A stretch of DNA of 48,340 nucleotides, taken from assembly GCF_002009015.1 (NCBI RefSeq), contig NZ_LZDE01000329.1, forward strand, positions 1 to 48,340, in the 5' to 3' direction. Position 1 is the stretch's first letter. Each line of letters opens with the position of its first letter. The notes beneath the pieces are model-generated. The model was not told the DNA's origin. It ran no database searches and was given only the letters and a program-made list of their open reading frames with translations. The translations under genes and the position numbers were made by a program. This document shows positions 17,706 to 27,472 of this stretch, in pieces. Source of the stretch: Microbulbifer mangrovi (GTDB lineage Bacteria; Pseudomonadota; Gammaproteobacteria; Pseudomonadales; Cellvibrionaceae).

Positions 17706-18039
17706 GAATCGGCTCCTGGGTAACTCTCATGCGTGCCGTTGACCGGCAACAAAATCTATGTACCAAACGGCACGTTATAAGACGCAGTTTAATTCATAGT
17801 CATGCGTGAATAAATAGTTGATATTCATTCATGCATGTATTTAAATTGCATGCATTAGGCCAGATAAGTCACGTTAGTCTGGTGAATTTGTCTTGTTTTT
17901 GACCGGGTCAGTCAGCCCGTCACGTTTGTCACGCATCGTGATGCCGGGGAATTGCCGGCTGCGATGCCTTTTGTTTTTGAATTCAGCCAACCGGGCGTCA
18001 GCAGTTCGATGCCGGTATGGACGCAATAACGAGGTTTCC
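17706..18039. promoter_or_regulatory. Divergent tetR-acrA control region with several inverted repeats
   Basis: Three repeats are visible. (1) CGTGCCGTT (17732-17740) and AACGGCACG (17766-17774), perfect 9-bp arms 25 bp apart. (2) CATGCGTGAAT (17801-17811) and ATTCATTCATG (17823-17833), 9 of 11 matches with an 11-bp spacer. (3) ATGCATG (17831-17837) and CATGCAT (17849-17855), also with an 11-bp spacer. Repeats 2 and 3 share bases 17831-17833, and their arms resemble the CAT/ATG-rich operators of AcrR-type repressors. They are the best operator candidates; the whole stretch is AT-rich and probably holds both promoters. No gene is visible here. Confidence 0.6.
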
Positions 18040-19278
18040 ATGTTGCACAAGAAGAAGTCGTTGATCTCCGGCAGTCTGCTGCTGGCAGCGGTATTGTTGT
18101 CCGCTTGCGGCGAAAAGCAGCAGGCCATGCAGGGACATACGCCGCAGGTCACCGTCGTTACGCTCACCAGTGAGCCCGTCACGCTCACACGCGAACTGCC
18201 AGGGCGTACTAATCCCTACAAGGTGGCAGAAGTGCGTCCGCAGGTTGATGGCCTGGTGAAAGCGCAGCTGTTCAATGAGGGCGGCATGGTGGAAGCCGGC
18301 GAGGCGCTGTATCAGCTGGATGACGCGCGCTATCAAGCGGACTACGACAGCGCCAAGGCTTCTCTTGAGCGCGCGCAGGCGGCGTTGAACATCGCAAGCC
18401 TGAATGCGGGCCGCACCAAAGACCTGGTAAAGACCGGAGCAGTGAGCAAACAGGACAACGACACCGCAATTGCCTCACTGCAACAGGCGAAAGCCGACGT
18501 GGCGGCCGCCAGGGCTGCGCTGCAGCGCAGCAAGGTGATGCTGGAGTTTGCCCGTATCAGTGCGCCGATCAGCGGTCGGATCGGTATCTCTTCGGTAACT
18601 CAGGGTGCGTTGGTGACCGCCAATCAGTCCGCAGCGCTCGCCACAGTGCAGCAACTGGACCCGATTTATGTAGACCTGACCCAGTCGGTCAGCGAACTGC
18701 TGTCCCTGCGTCAGGCAGTGGCCTCGGGCAGTATGCAGAGCGCGCAGAACCTGCCCGTGACCATTCTGCTCGAAGACGGCAGCCAGTACCCCCACGCTGG
18801 AAAACTCGAATTCTCTGAAGTGAGTGTGGATCCGACCACCGGAAGTGTTCGCCTGCGCGTGGTTGTTCCCAATCCGGACCATCTCCTTTTGCCTGGCATG
18901 TACGTGCGTGCATCGGTAGGAAGTGGCCAGCGCCAGAATGCGGTTCTGGTGCCGCAGCAGGGGATCGCCCGCGACCCTAAAGGCAACACTTCCGCCATGG
19001 TGGTGGGTGAGGGAAATACCGTTGAGGCGCGTCCGGTCAGGGTTTCCCAGACCGTCGGCAGCAACTGGCTGGTGGAAAGCGGCCTGCAGGCCGGTGATCG
19101 CGTGATCGTCGAAGGCCTGCAGAAGATCCGTCCCGGCGTCGTGGTAAATCCCGGTGAGGCGGCTGCGCCGGCGCCGGTGGATTTGCCGGCACCGGGCAAT
19201 AGCACCGCAGAAGCGGCGGCTTCACCGTCCGACTCTTCCGGGAGCCCAGAACAAACCGGCAAAGCGCGCAAGGGGTAA
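18040..19278 (+). CDS. acrA: RND efflux periplasmic adaptor lipoprotein, AcrA/MexA type
   Basis: This is the membrane-fusion subunit bridging the inner-membrane pump and an outer-membrane channel. The start at 18040 gives a lipoprotein signal peptide, [20 protein letters not shown] followed by the lipobox LSAC (Cys23). An open frame upstream to 17893 would destroy this and is rejected. Beta-barrel and lipoyl segments ([18 protein letters not shown]) flank a coiled-coil hairpin (about residues 105-175). The tail is Ala/Pro/Ser-rich. The 412-residue length is normal. acrB follows 5 bp later. No outer-membrane TolC/OprM gene is present, so the pump must use one encoded elsewhere. Confidence 0.94.
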   Translation: MLHKKKSLISGSLLLAAVLLSACGEKQQAMQGHTPQVTVVTLTSEPVTLTRELPGRTNPYKVAEVRPQVDGLVKAQLFNEGGMVEAGEALYQLDDARYQADYDSAKASLERAQAALNIASLNAGRTKDLVKTGAVSKQDNDTAIASLQQAKADVAAARAALQRSKVMLEFARISAPISGRIGISSVTQGALVTANQSAALATVQQLDPIYVDLTQSVSELLSLRQAVASGSMQSAQNLPVTILLEDGSQYPHAGKLEFSEVSVDPTTGSVRLRVVVPNPDHLLLPGMYVRASVGSGQRQNAVLVPQQGIARDPKGNTSAMVVGEGNTVEARPVRVSQTVGSNWLVESGLQAGDRVIVEGLQKIRPGVVVNPGEAAAPAPVDLPAPGNSTAEAAASPSDSSGSPEQTGKARKG

Positions 19279-19283
19279 TAGCG

Positions 19284-22200
19284 ATGGCAGGTTTCTTTAT
19301 TGATCGCCCGATTTTCGCATGGGTGATGGCGATCGTGGTCATGCTGTTCGGCAGCCTTGCGATCACCAAGTTGCCCGTAGAGCGCTACCCGGATATTGCG
19401 CCACCCGTGGTTTCGATTTCGGCGGCTTATCCCGGCGCATCGGCGAAGGTGATTGAGGATACGGTCACTCAGGTAATCGAGCAGAATATGAAAGGCCTCG
19501 ATGGTCTGATCTATATGTCTGCTACCAGTGAGTCCATTGGTACCGTGGGTATCACGCTGACGTTCGAAAACGGCACTGACCCGGATATTGCCCAGGTTCA
19601 GGTGCAGAACAAGCTGCAATTGGCCATGCCGTTACTGCCGGAAGAGGTGCAGCGCCAGGGAATCACCGTCGGCAAGGGCCGCAGCGGCTTCCTGCTGGTG
19701 GCCGGTTTCGTCTCATCCGATGGCAGTATGGAAAAGGCCGACATTGCGGACTTTGTCGTATCCAATGTGGTTGATCCGCTGAGCCGTGTACCCGGTGTCG
19801 GCAGTATTCAGGTGTTTGGCTCTAAGTACGCCATGCGTATCTGGCTGGATCCGAACAAGCTCGATGCCTACAAGCTCGCCCCCACTGACATCATGGCCGC
19901 GGTGCGCAACCAGAACCAGCAGGTTGCCATCGGCAGTCTCGGTGGAACCCCGGCGGTTCAGGGGCAGCAGCTGACTGCGAGCATTACCGCCCAGAGTCGT
20001 ATGCAGACCCCGGAAGAGTTCCGCAATGTGGTGATCCGTGCGAATACCGACGGTTCTCTGCTCAGGCTGGGTGACGTGGCGCGTGTGGAACTGGGTGCGG
20101 AAAGCTACGGCAACATCACCCGCTATAACCGTGCCCCGGCAACGGGCATCGCTGTGTCTCTGGCTACGGGTGCGAATGCGCTGGATACTGCAGAGGCGGT
20201 CAAGGCGAAGCTCGAGGAACTGAAGCCCAACTTCCCGGCGGGCCTGAAAACCGTGATTCCGTTCGACACCACGCCGTTTGTGAAAGTGTCGATCGAAGGT
20301 GTGATGCATACCCTGACCGAAGCGGTTGTACTGGTATTCCTGGTGATGTTGCTGTTCCTGCAGAATTTGCGGGCAACCATCATTCCGACGATTGCCGTGC
20401 CGGTTGTATTGCTGGGTACCTTCGGCGTGCTCTCGCTGATGGGCTTCTCCGTCAACATGCTGACCATGTTCGCCATGGTGCTGGCGATCGGCCTGCTGGT
20501 GGACGATGCCATTGTCGTGGTGGAGAACGTCGAGCGGGTAATGCACGAAGAAAATCTGTCGCCCAAGGAAGCCACCAAAAAGTCCATGAAACAGATTACC
20601 GGCGCCCTTGTGGGTATCGGGGTAGTGCTTTCTGCGGTATTCGTACCCATGGCGTTTATGGACGGCTCCACCGGGGTTATTTACCGACAGTTCTCGGCCA
20701 CCATCGTTGCCGCTATGGCGTTCTCCGTGCTGGTCGCGATCGTACTGACCCCGGCACTGTGCGCGACCATGCTCAAGCCGGGCTCACACGCGACCAACAA
20801 AGGGTTCTTTGGCTGGTTTAACCGCACCTTCGATCGCGGTGCGTCATCTTATCAGCGCGGTGTGCGCGGCATTCTCGCTCGCAGCGGCCGCTTTATGATG
20901 ATCTTCGTGCTGTTGGCCGGGGTAATGGTATTCCTGTTTATGCGCTCCCCGAGCTCCTTCCTGCCGGAAGAGGATCAGGGTGTACTGTTCTCCCTGATCC
21001 AGACGCCCGTGGGTGCGACCCAGGAGCGCACCATGGAATCCGTGGGCAAGGTGGAAGACCACTTCCTGAACAACGAGAGCGATCTGGTGGAATCCGTATT
21101 CTCGGTGCAGGGTTTCAGCTTTGCCGGTAGTGGCCAGAACAATGCCATGGCCTTTATCAAGCTGAAAGACTGGGACGAGCGCGAGGAAGATTCGGAGCAG
21201 GCTCAGTCGGTAGCGATGCGCGGCATGGGTGCCCTGAGCCAGATCAAGGACGCGATCGCTTACGCGTTTTCGCCGCCGGCATTGCCGGAGCTGGGCACCT
21301 CTGCTGGCTTTGCGATGTACCTGAAGGACAATGCCAACCAGGGGCACGAGGCCCTGATCGCGGCGCGCAACCAGTTGCTCGGTATGGCGGCGCAGAGCCC
21401 GCTGTTGACCGGCGTGCGCCCCAACGGCCAGGAGGATACGCCGCAATTCCGCTTGAAAGTGAACAACGCCAAGGCATCTTCCTTGGGTGTTTCAATTGGT
21501 GATATCAACAGCACCCTGGGTGTTGCCTGGGGCGGCCAGTACATCGATGACTTTATCGACCGCGGTCGTATCAAGCGCGTTTACATGCAGGCTGATGCAC
21601 CGTTCCGGATGAACCCCGAGGACTTCCGCCTGTGGTCTGTACGCAACAACAACGGCGAGATGGTGCCCGTGTCTTCTTTTGCCAGCTTTGACTGGGAGTA
21701 CGGTTCACCGCGGCTCGAGCGCTACAACGGTGTGCCCGCATTGCAGATCCAGGGGCAGGGCGCTGTAGGCGTGAGTTCTGGTGAAGCGATGGCGGAAATG
21801 GAGCGTTTGGTGAGTCAGTTGCCTGAAGGGTTTGGCCTTGAGTGGACCGCGCTTTCTTACCAGGAGCAGCAGGCGGGTTCGCAGACCACGCTGCTGTATG
21901 GGCTGTCGATTCTGATCGTGTTCCTGTGCCTCGCCGCACTGTACGAAAGCTGGACCGTGCCGACCGCCGTACTGCTGGTAGCGCCGCTGGGTATTCTCGG
22001 TGCCGTACTTGCAAGCTACCTGCGTGGCTTCGACCGGGATATCTACTTCCAGGTGGCGATGCTGACCACCGTGGGCTTGACCAGTAAAAACGCGATCCTG
22101 ATCGTGGAGTTCGCCAAGCAGAATCTGGAGGCGGGTATGGAGCTGATTGATGCGACCATGCACGCGGTGCGCGACCGCCTGCGTCCAATCATCATGACCT

Positions 22201-22466
22201 CGCTGGCCTTTGGTCTGGGTGTGTTGCCGCTGGCACTCGCCTCCGGTGCCGGTTCCGGTGCACAGCAGGCGATCGGCACCGGTGTACTGGGTGGCATGAT
22301 CGTCGGTACGCTGCTGGGTATTTTCTTTATTCCACTGTTCTTCGTGGTGGTGCAAAAGCTGTTTGGTGGCCGCAAGGCAATCGACACAGAAAGCCGCTTT
22401 ACCGATTCGCTGGCCCTTGAAAAAGAGGTTCAGGAGAAGCGGGAAACGACTACAGACCCCGCGTAA
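19284..22466 (+). CDS. acrB: RND multidrug efflux pump, AcrB/MexB type (HAE1)
   Basis: This is the inner-membrane trimeric proton-drug antiporter. The 1060 residues begin [20 protein letters not shown], the family start. Twelve membrane helices and two large periplasmic loops are in place. The proton-relay residues are present: the Asp pair in [17 protein letters not shown] (about 407-408) in TM4 and the Lys in [16 protein letters not shown] in TM10. Length and motifs fit hydrophobic and amphiphilic drug pumps rather than heavy-metal (HME) pumps. Expression is likely controlled by the divergent TetR repressor. Confidence 0.96.
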   Translation: MAGFFIDRPIFAWVMAIVVMLFGSLAITKLPVERYPDIAPPVVSISAAYPGASAKVIEDTVTQVIEQNMKGLDGLIYMSATSESIGTVGITLTFENGTDPDIAQVQVQNKLQLAMPLLPEEVQRQGITVGKGRSGFLLVAGFVSSDGSMEKADIADFVVSNVVDPLSRVPGVGSIQVFGSKYAMRIWLDPNKLDAYKLAPTDIMAAVRNQNQQVAIGSLGGTPAVQGQQLTASITAQSRMQTPEEFRNVVIRANTDGSLLRLGDVARVELGAESYGNITRYNRAPATGIAVSLATGANALDTAEAVKAKLEELKPNFPAGLKTVIPFDTTPFVKVSIEGVMHTLTEAVVLVFLVMLLFLQNLRATIIPTIAVPVVLLGTFGVLSLMGFSVNMLTMFAMVLAIGLLVDDAIVVVENVERVMHEENLSPKEATKKSMKQITGALVGIGVVLSAVFVPMAFMDGSTGVIYRQFSATIVAAMAFSVLVAIVLTPALCATMLKPGSHATNKGFFGWFNRTFDRGASSYQRGVRGILARSGRFMMIFVLLAGVMVFLFMRSPSSFLPEEDQGVLFSLIQTPVGATQERTMESVGKVEDHFLNNESDLVESVFSVQGFSFAGSGQNNAMAFIKLKDWDEREEDSEQAQSVAMRGMGALSQIKDAIAYAFSPPALPELGTSAGFAMYLKDNANQGHEALIAARNQLLGMAAQSPLLTGVRPNGQEDTPQFRLKVNNAKASSLGVSIGDINSTLGVAWGGQYIDDFIDRGRIKRVYMQADAPFRMNPEDFRLWSVRNNNGEMVPVSSFASFDWEYGSPRLERYNGVPALQIQGQGAVGVSSGEAMAEMERLVSQLPEGFGLEWTALSYQEQQAGSQTTLLYGLSILIVFLCLAALYESWTVPTAVLLVAPLGILGAVLASYLRGFDRDIYFQVAMLTTVGLTSKNAILIVEFAKQNLEAGMELIDATMHAVRDRLRPIIMTSLAFGLGVLPLALASGAGSGAQQAIGTGVLGGMIVGTLLGIFFIPLFFVVVQKLFGGRKAIDTESRFTDSLALEKEVQEKRETTTDPA

Positions 22467-22490
22467 TCAGTCGACCAGTCTGTAAACCTT

Positions 22491-22525
22491 GGCCGGGCCT
22501 AGCGCAAGCAGCCCGGCCTTTTTTT
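22491..22525 (+). terminator. Terminator of acrAB
   Basis: GGCCGGGC (22491-22498) and GCCCGGCC (22511-22518) form a perfect 8-bp GC stem around a 12-base loop, followed by seven T. It lies 24 bp after the acrB stop and in front of the convergent modC. Confidence 0.92.
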
Positions 22526-22531
22526 GTCTGG

Positions 22532-23677
22532 TTAACGGACGATGGCCACGGATTTGATCTGTGCCCAGAGGGTGGTCCCGATTTCGAGCGATAACTGATG
22601 TACGGAGCGGCGCGTGATGCGTGCGATCAGGCGCGAGACATTGGCATCGCTGGCTGCTGCAGATGCAGATTGTGGCTTTAATCGGATCAGCATCATGGCG
22701 GGATCGCGATCCGGACAGATCTCCTCAACCTGTACTGGCAATCGGTTCAGGATGCTGGATTGCATATCCTCCTCCCGCGTCAGACTGATGTCGCGCGCGA
22801 GAACCCGCACGCGAATCGAATCCCCGACTTGTTCTCCGGTATCCCGCAACCACAGGCTGCCACCGTCAAAGCTCGCGCTGAGCAGACTCCACTGACTATC
22901 TTGCTGTGCAATTTGCGCCTCAAGCAGCACGCCCAGATCGTCTCCCAGCTGTACAGGAAAATCCGCGCGGGAGAGCAGTGCGGTTGCAGGCCCCTCATTG
23001 ACGATCTTTCCTTCATCCATCAACAGCAGGTGATCTGCAAGCCGCGCAACTTCCTCTACGGAGTGGCTTACGTACAGGATTGGAATTTCAAGGGAGCGGT
23101 GCAGTTTTTCGAGGTAGGGAAGAATCTCCCGTTTGCGCATCTGGTCGAGTGAGGCCAGGGGCTCATCCATTAACAGCAGGCGCGGTTTGATCAATAGTGC
23201 GCGGGCAATGGCCACTCTTTGCTGTTCGCCGCCGGATAGTGCTTCCGGTTGCTGGGATAGCAGTCGGGTAATACCCATCAACTCTGTGATTTCCCGGTAC
23301 TCATCGTCCGATACCTTTTGCCGGGCGCGCTTGCGTGCAAACTCCAGGTTTTCGCCCGCGCTCAGGTGTGGGAACAGGCTCGGCTGCTGAAAAACAAACC
23401 CCAGCGGCCGACGGTGCACAGGCAATGAATTCCGTTTATTCCCCGAGGATTGCCAGGTTTCACCATTTACCGCGAGACTGCCGTTCTCGCAGGGTTGCAG
23501 ACCGGCAATACAGCGAAGCAGGGTGGTTTTGCCACAACCCGATGGACCAAAGATTCCGGTTACCCCGCGGCCGGGTATATCCAGCTGCACGTCCAGGGCG
23601 AAAGGCGCGTGACCGCCACTTCGCGGCAAATAGAAATGTCCTTGAATGCCGTGCCCGGATGTCGGCTTATATTCCAT
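22532..23677 (-). CDS. modC: Molybdate ABC transporter ATPase ModC
   Basis: ModC drives molybdate import. The start at 23677 (MEYKPTSGHGIQG) overlaps modB by 11 bp; the frame runs further upstream inside modB but that is a shadow. Walker A is GPSGCGKTTLLR, the signature [16 protein letters not shown], and Walker B LLLMDEPLASLD. The C-terminal part, about residues 285-381, is a TOBE/MOP-like molybdate-binding region (VRVLARDISLTREED and so on). The 381-residue length is a little more than the 352 in E. coli, with an extended N-terminus. Confidence 0.93.
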   Translation of the reverse strand: MEYKPTSGHGIQGHFYLPRSGGHAPFALDVQLDIPGRGVTGIFGPSGCGKTTLLRCIAGLQPCENGSLAVNGETWQSSGNKRNSLPVHRRPLGFVFQQPSLFPHLSAGENLEFARKRARQKVSDDEYREITELMGITRLLSQQPEALSGGEQQRVAIARALLIKPRLLLMDEPLASLDQMRKREILPYLEKLHRSLEIPILYVSHSVEEVARLADHLLLMDEGKIVNEGPATALLSRADFPVQLGDDLGVLLEAQIAQQDSQWSLLSASFDGGSLWLRDTGEQVGDSIRVRVLARDISLTREEDMQSSILNRLPVQVEEICPDRDPAMMLIRLKPQSASAAASDANVSRLIARITRRSVHQLSLEIGTTLWAQIKSVAIVR

Positions 23678-24359
23678 AGCGCAGTCCCCGCGATGACTTG
23701 CGGTGTTGCAGTAGGTAGAGCAGGAGTAATACGGCAAACGAAAAGCCGATCATCGCTGCCGACAGCCAGTGCGCCTGGGTATATTCCAGTGCTTCCACAT
23801 GGTCGTAAATCTGCACAGAAACCACCCGGGTCTCACCGGGAATATTTCCGCCGATCATCAGTACAACACCAAATTCCCCGACGGTGTGTGCAAACCCCAG
23901 TACTGCCGCGGTTAGAATTCCTGGCTTGGCCAGGGGCAGAGTCACATGCCAGAAGGTGTCCCACGGGCTAGCACGCAGTGTGGCCGCCACTTCTGCATGG
24001 CGCTCACCTTGTGCCTCTATGGCGTTTTGAATGGGCTGCACCACAAACGGCAGCGAGTACAGGAGTGACGCGAAAACAAGTCCCCAGAAGGTAAACGGCA
24101 AGGTGCCGAGCCCCAACGCCTCGGTAAACTTTCCCATGGGACCGCTAGGGCCCATAAATACCAGTAGATAAAAGCCCAGTACCGTGGGGGGGAGTACCAG
24201 TGGCAACGCCACCAGGGCGCTGACCGGTCCCTTGATGATCGAACGGGTCTTGGCCAGCCACAGTGCCAGAGGCGTACCCAGAATCAGCAACAGAATGGTC
24301 ACGGTGGTAGCGAGCCGGAAAGTTAACCAGATGGCGCCGATGTCGGCTTCACTCAGCAT
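23667..24359 (-). CDS. modB: Molybdate ABC transporter permease ModB
   Basis: ModB is the membrane channel of the molybdate importer. The start MLSEADIGAIWLTFRLA at 24359 is chosen because it gives the usual 230-residue ModB; the frame upstream runs through modA and is not coding. Five to six helices are visible. The ATPase-contact EAA loop reads AATLRASPWDTFWHVTLPLAKPG, with AATL...G conserved. Overlaps of exactly 11 bp occur with both modA and modC, indicating a tightly coupled modABC operon. Confidence 0.94.
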   Translation of the reverse strand: MLSEADIGAIWLTFRLATTVTILLLILGTPLALWLAKTRSIIKGPVSALVALPLVLPPTVLGFYLLVFMGPSGPMGKFTEALGLGTLPFTFWGLVFASLLYSLPFVVQPIQNAIEAQGERHAEVAATLRASPWDTFWHVTLPLAKPGILTAAVLGFAHTVGEFGVVLMIGGNIPGETRVVSVQIYDHVEALEYTQAHWLSAAMIGFSFAVLLLLYLLQHRKSSRGLRYGI

Positions 24360-25185
24360 GGCTGTGTTTCCCCTGAGCCGCTGAGTAACCGTAAGCGGCC
24401 ATGATCGCACGCGCTTCCGGGCCCTGGATAAATGCCCAGAATTCCGCGAGCGCAGGCTTATCGGCTGCGCGTTTAAGTATGACGGCATCCTGCTGGATCG
24501 GTGAGTACAGGGACTGCGGAACAATCCAGGCTGAGCCCTCCACGATTTCACCATCGCGCATTACCTGGGACAGCGCGACGAATCCCAGATCGGCATTGCC
24601 ACTGGCCACGAATTGATACGTCTGGGAGATATTCTCGCCCTGTACCCAGCGGGACCGGGTGTCCGCATCCAGGCGGATGTTTTGCAGCACTTGCTGTGCC
24701 GCCGCTCCATAGGGCGCGAGTTTCGGATTCGCGAGGGCGAGTATGTTGAATCGCGTGGTTTTCAGAATTGCGCCGCTGTCGTCCACCAGATCGCTGTGTG
24801 TGGACCACAACACCAGCTTCCCCTCCGCGTAGGTGATTCGCGAGTCTTTCTCTGCCAGACCCTGGTTAATCAAGTGTGCCGGCTTCTCCTTGTCAGCGGA
24901 GAAAAATGCATCGAATGGGGCGCCATGACGGATTTGCGCGTAGATCTTCCCTGAAGAGCCAAAGGCCAGCCTTATCTTGTGATTGCTGCTTGCCTCGTAA
25001 CGGGCGGCGATTGCCTGCATAGGGGCGGTGAAGTTAGAGGCCACCGCAATGGTCACCTCATCTGCAACAACTGTTGTCGCAGCCAGCGCCGCTGTGAGGC
25101 TTGTGAGCAGCGCCACCCCTCTGGTTTTCAAGCTGTGTCCGTACCCAAGCAGGTACTGGCGAAGGCCGTGGAATCGCATATGCAT
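24349..25185 (-). CDS. modA: Molybdate-binding periplasmic protein ModA
   Basis: ModA captures molybdate or tungstate in the periplasm. The signal peptide (VALLTSLTAALAATTVVADE) sits after an unusually long basic lead. The start could be 25185 (MHMRFHG) or 25179 (MRFHG); neither has a clear ribosome site, so the start is uncertain. Ligand-site segments are conserved: VAVASNFTAPM is seen as IAVASNFTAPM, followed by LAFGSSGKIYAQI and a later PYGAAAQQVL. Total length is about 278 residues. It is the first gene of modABC and is divergent from the sigma-factor gene. Confidence 0.93.
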   Translation of the reverse strand: MHMRFHGLRQYLLGYGHSLKTRGVALLTSLTAALAATTVVADEVTIAVASNFTAPMQAIAARYEASSNHKIRLAFGSSGKIYAQIRHGAPFDAFFSADKEKPAHLINQGLAEKDSRITYAEGKLVLWSTHSDLVDDSGAILKTTRFNILALANPKLAPYGAAAQQVLQNIRLDADTRSRWVQGENISQTYQFVASGNADLGFVALSQVMRDGEIVEGSAWIVPQSLYSPIQQDAVILKRAADKPALAEFWAFIQGPEARAIMAAYGYSAAQGKHSHAE

Positions 25186-25210
25186 CTGTGTACCAATTGA
25201 CCACAATCGG

Positions 25211-25250
25211 GTATCGCACCACCCGGTATTCGCTATATGGTTGGCGATAC
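25211..25250. promoter_or_regulatory. Inverted repeat upstream of modA
   Basis: GTATCGC (25211-25217) and GCGATAC (25244-25250) form a perfect 7-bp inverted repeat 26 bp apart. Between them is TTCGCTATATGG, which resembles one half of a ModE-type Mo-box, but the second half (TAACGAT) is not present. It lies 26 bp upstream of modA in the modA/sigma-factor gap (25186-25479). The role is uncertain. Confidence 0.3.
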
Positions 25251-25479
25251 GTCGGAATAGCGCAACCTCTGTGCGCCTCCGGGCCGTATTTACAAGGCCG
25301 CGCCATAAATCCGGGGGACGGTTTACAGTAGGAAATGGCCTGGGTTTTAATGCTCCGGATGACCTTAAAACGGGGCGTGAAAAACCGAGTGTAAGAATCC
25401 GGCGTACTCACCGACCTATCCTTAATGCTGCCACCATATTCGCTGCCCATAGCGGCGCGTATTGCTTGAGCCACCACAG

Positions 25480-26175
25480 ATGTCCCACAACAATACCGCA
25501 CCCGAAAAGCCCGCAAACTCCTCAGCCAGGGGGGCTGCGGGGAATGCCGAATCGCTTTCCGACCCACGGTTTCTCGAGGCATTGCGCAGCCAGATGATCC
25601 GCTTTGCCCGGCTTCAGCTGCGCGACGAACACCAGGCGGAGGATGCCGTGCAAGAGGCACTGGCTGGTGCGCTCAAGAATGCAGGCTCATTCGCTCGTCA
25701 ATCCGCGCTGCGCACCTGGGTCTTCTCCATTCTCAAATACAAGATTGCGGATATTTTGCGCTACCGGCAGCGGGTGATCGCCACCAGCGAGCTGGGTGAC
25801 ACAGAGCGTCAGGATCAGGTATTTATCGATGGCTTATTCAAGGCCAATGGGCACTGGCATCGTGCGGAGCGGCCCACGAGCTGGAGTGGCCCCCAGGGTG
25901 GTGTACAGAGCGAGCATTTCTGGCGGGTGTTTGACGCATGCCTGAATGGGCTTCCCGAGAAGCAGGCGCGGGTATTTATGATGCGGGAATTCATCGAATT
26001 GGAATCCCCCGAAATCTGCGATCAGCTCGGCCTTTCCACCAGCAATCTCCACGTATTGCTGTATCGCGCAAGGCTGCGATTAAGGGAGTGCCTGGAAAAC
26101 AGCTGGTTTAATACCCCCACAAATAACGAGGAATCCGGCAATAACAAAGTAACAAGAGAAGGAGAGCGCCCGTGA
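25480..26175 (+). CDS. RNA polymerase sigma-70 family (ECF-like) sigma factor
   Basis: The 231-residue protein has sigma region 2 (FARLQLRDEHQAEDAVQEAL, then SALRTWVFSILKYKIADILR) and region 4 (LPEKQARVFMMREFIELE, then SNLHVLLYRARLRLRECL). A roughly 60-residue linker with many polar residues lies between them, longer than in RpoE. Length and layout match the sigma subgroup paired with a tiny zinc-finger protein, which I recall from Pseudomonas. The start is ATG 25480; a TTG at 25462 would add six residues. The next gene overlaps the stop, supporting co-expression with its likely anti-sigma partner. The stimulus is not evident. Confidence 0.87.
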   Translation: MSHNNTAPEKPANSSARGAAGNAESLSDPRFLEALRSQMIRFARLQLRDEHQAEDAVQEALAGALKNAGSFARQSALRTWVFSILKYKIADILRYRQRVIATSELGDTERQDQVFIDGLFKANGHWHRAERPTSWSGPQGGVQSEHFWRVFDACLNGLPEKQARVFMMREFIELESPEICDQLGLSTSNLHVLLYRARLRLRECLENSWFNTPTNNEESGNNKVTREGERP

Positions 26176-26378
26176 TGGAGTGTAAACAGGCCACCCAGCT
26201 CCTGTCACAGCGGCAGGAGCGCCCGCTCAATCGCGGTGAAAAATTCAGCCTGCGGCTTCACCTTATGCTGTGCAAGGGGTGCAGGAACTTTGCCGGACAG
26301 ATGGACTCACTGCGTGCGATTTCCAGGGGCTATGCAAAAGGCGAGTCCCCATCGTCAGAGGACAGTGAAACAAAGTAG
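26175..26378 (+). CDS. Small zinc-finger (zf-HC2-like) probable anti-sigma protein
   Basis: This 67-residue protein has the zinc anti-sigma pattern HLMLCKGC (H-x3-C-x2-C) with an upstream Cys (MECKQATQLL), as in ZAS/zf-HC2 proteins. No membrane helix follows, so it is a soluble form. The ATG at 26175 overlaps the sigma stop (TGATG); a GTG at 26172 is an alternative start. The coupling suggests that it binds and restrains the upstream sigma factor, which is inference from family and position. Confidence 0.82.
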   Translation: MECKQATQLLSQRQERPLNRGEKFSLRLHLMLCKGCRNFAGQMDSLRAISRGYAKGESPSSEDSETK

Positions 26379-26400
26379 GCGCAAGGGTTTCCCGGCCGGC

Positions 26401-27264
26401 TTACCCGGCACTGGGCGCTACCGCTGATTCCTGACAGCGTTCAGAGTCCCCATACCAGAAGCGGTAGTAATCCTCGGTAACCTTCTGCTCAATCTCCGTC
26501 GCGTCCTCCCGTGGACAGAACAGGGTAATGGTGAGCACATCGTGGCCCAGCTCACTGGTGCTGATCTTGATCTTGGGTTCGGTGCCTGCCAGGTCCACAC
26601 CCATACGACTCTCGATCAGTTTGCAGTAGCGCTCCGCCACTTCCTTGAACGACTCACAGTGCTCCAATACCCGTTCGGTAATAAACGGCTTGATGTCGAA
26701 CGGGTTCTTGCCCTTGCTCTCACGCACGATCGAAAACGTGTGCTCGATATAGCGCCGCATAAAGTTCAGGTTTTTTACCGGCTGTGTGAAAAACACATTG
26801 TTGGGCACGTACAGGGTGGTGCCGGTATAGCCGTTGCCCAGCCCGTGGGGGTCGATTTCCAGGAGTGTGGTGCTGAGCCAGTTGTTGTCGATAACCTCGC
26901 CGAACTGGTCGCCAATACGTACCCAGTCGCCGATGGTAAAAGAGCGCATGCTCGCCTGGTAAATGCCTCCCACCAGGCACGCAACCACATCCCGCAAAGC
27001 AATCACGATCGCCACGGAAAACGCAGCGATAGACAGCGCAAAGTCACGGAGCTCCGACACCCAGATAGCGAATAAGCCGATGACCATTACCAGGTTGGCG
27101 AAGTTGTGCACCATATGCACCCGGCGGCGGATATCCTGTCGCTGCCAGCTGGAGCGCCGAAACAGCGTCACCAGCAGGTAGCGAAACAGCAATACTGCCG
27201 CGATCAATAGCAGGCTCCAGGCCAGTTTGTTTTCGAGGAGTTGACGCAAGACTTCAGTATTCAT
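26401..27264 (-). CDS. MscS-family mechanosensitive channel
   Basis: This small MscS-type channel protein has 287 residues. Helices at about 15-35 and 50-70 precede the pore helix region FALSIAAFSVAIVIALRDVVACLVGGIYQ, followed by the beta domain (FTIGDWVRIGDQFGEVIDN) and the conserved TTLYVPNNVFFTQPVKNLN. The C-terminal alpha-beta domain is complete. Such channels release solutes on osmotic downshock. It is convergent with the sigma/anti-sigma pair with a 22-bp gap. Confidence 0.92.
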   Translation of the reverse strand: MNTEVLRQLLENKLAWSLLLIAAVLLFRYLLVTLFRRSSWQRQDIRRRVHMVHNFANLVMVIGLFAIWVSELRDFALSIAAFSVAIVIALRDVVACLVGGIYQASMRSFTIGDWVRIGDQFGEVIDNNWLSTTLLEIDPHGLGNGYTGTTLYVPNNVFFTQPVKNLNFMRRYIEHTFSIVRESKGKNPFDIKPFITERVLEHCESFKEVAERYCKLIESRMGVDLAGTEPKIKISTSELGHDVLTITLFCPREDATEIEQKVTEDYYRFWYGDSERCQESAVAPSAG

Positions 27265-27472
27265 CGAGGGCTCAGTAGTGCTGTGCAGGGAAGGGCGACT
27301 GTCTCCGCGGCCAGAGGCGGGTTCGCGGGCGCTGGGGTCTATTGAGATTATGGTGTACCGGGCCGAAGCCCGGGCAAAACTTGGCGGGAGTGTATCCGAG
27401 TCGATGAAATTGCCGCAACCGGGATTCGTTCATTTTGCGGATCCGTTGATGGCGTGGGACTGATATCGGTTC

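Noticed and set aside
25228-25250. ModE-type Mo-box upstream of modA
   Set aside because: Only one half (TTCGCTATAT) resembles the consensus; the second half is not at the right spacing, so it is listed only as an inverted repeat.
27358-27373. CCGGGC-CGAA-GCCCGG hairpin as terminator of the recombinase gene
   Set aside because: The stem is only 6 bp, lies about 100 bp beyond the gene, and no T tract follows on the minus strand.
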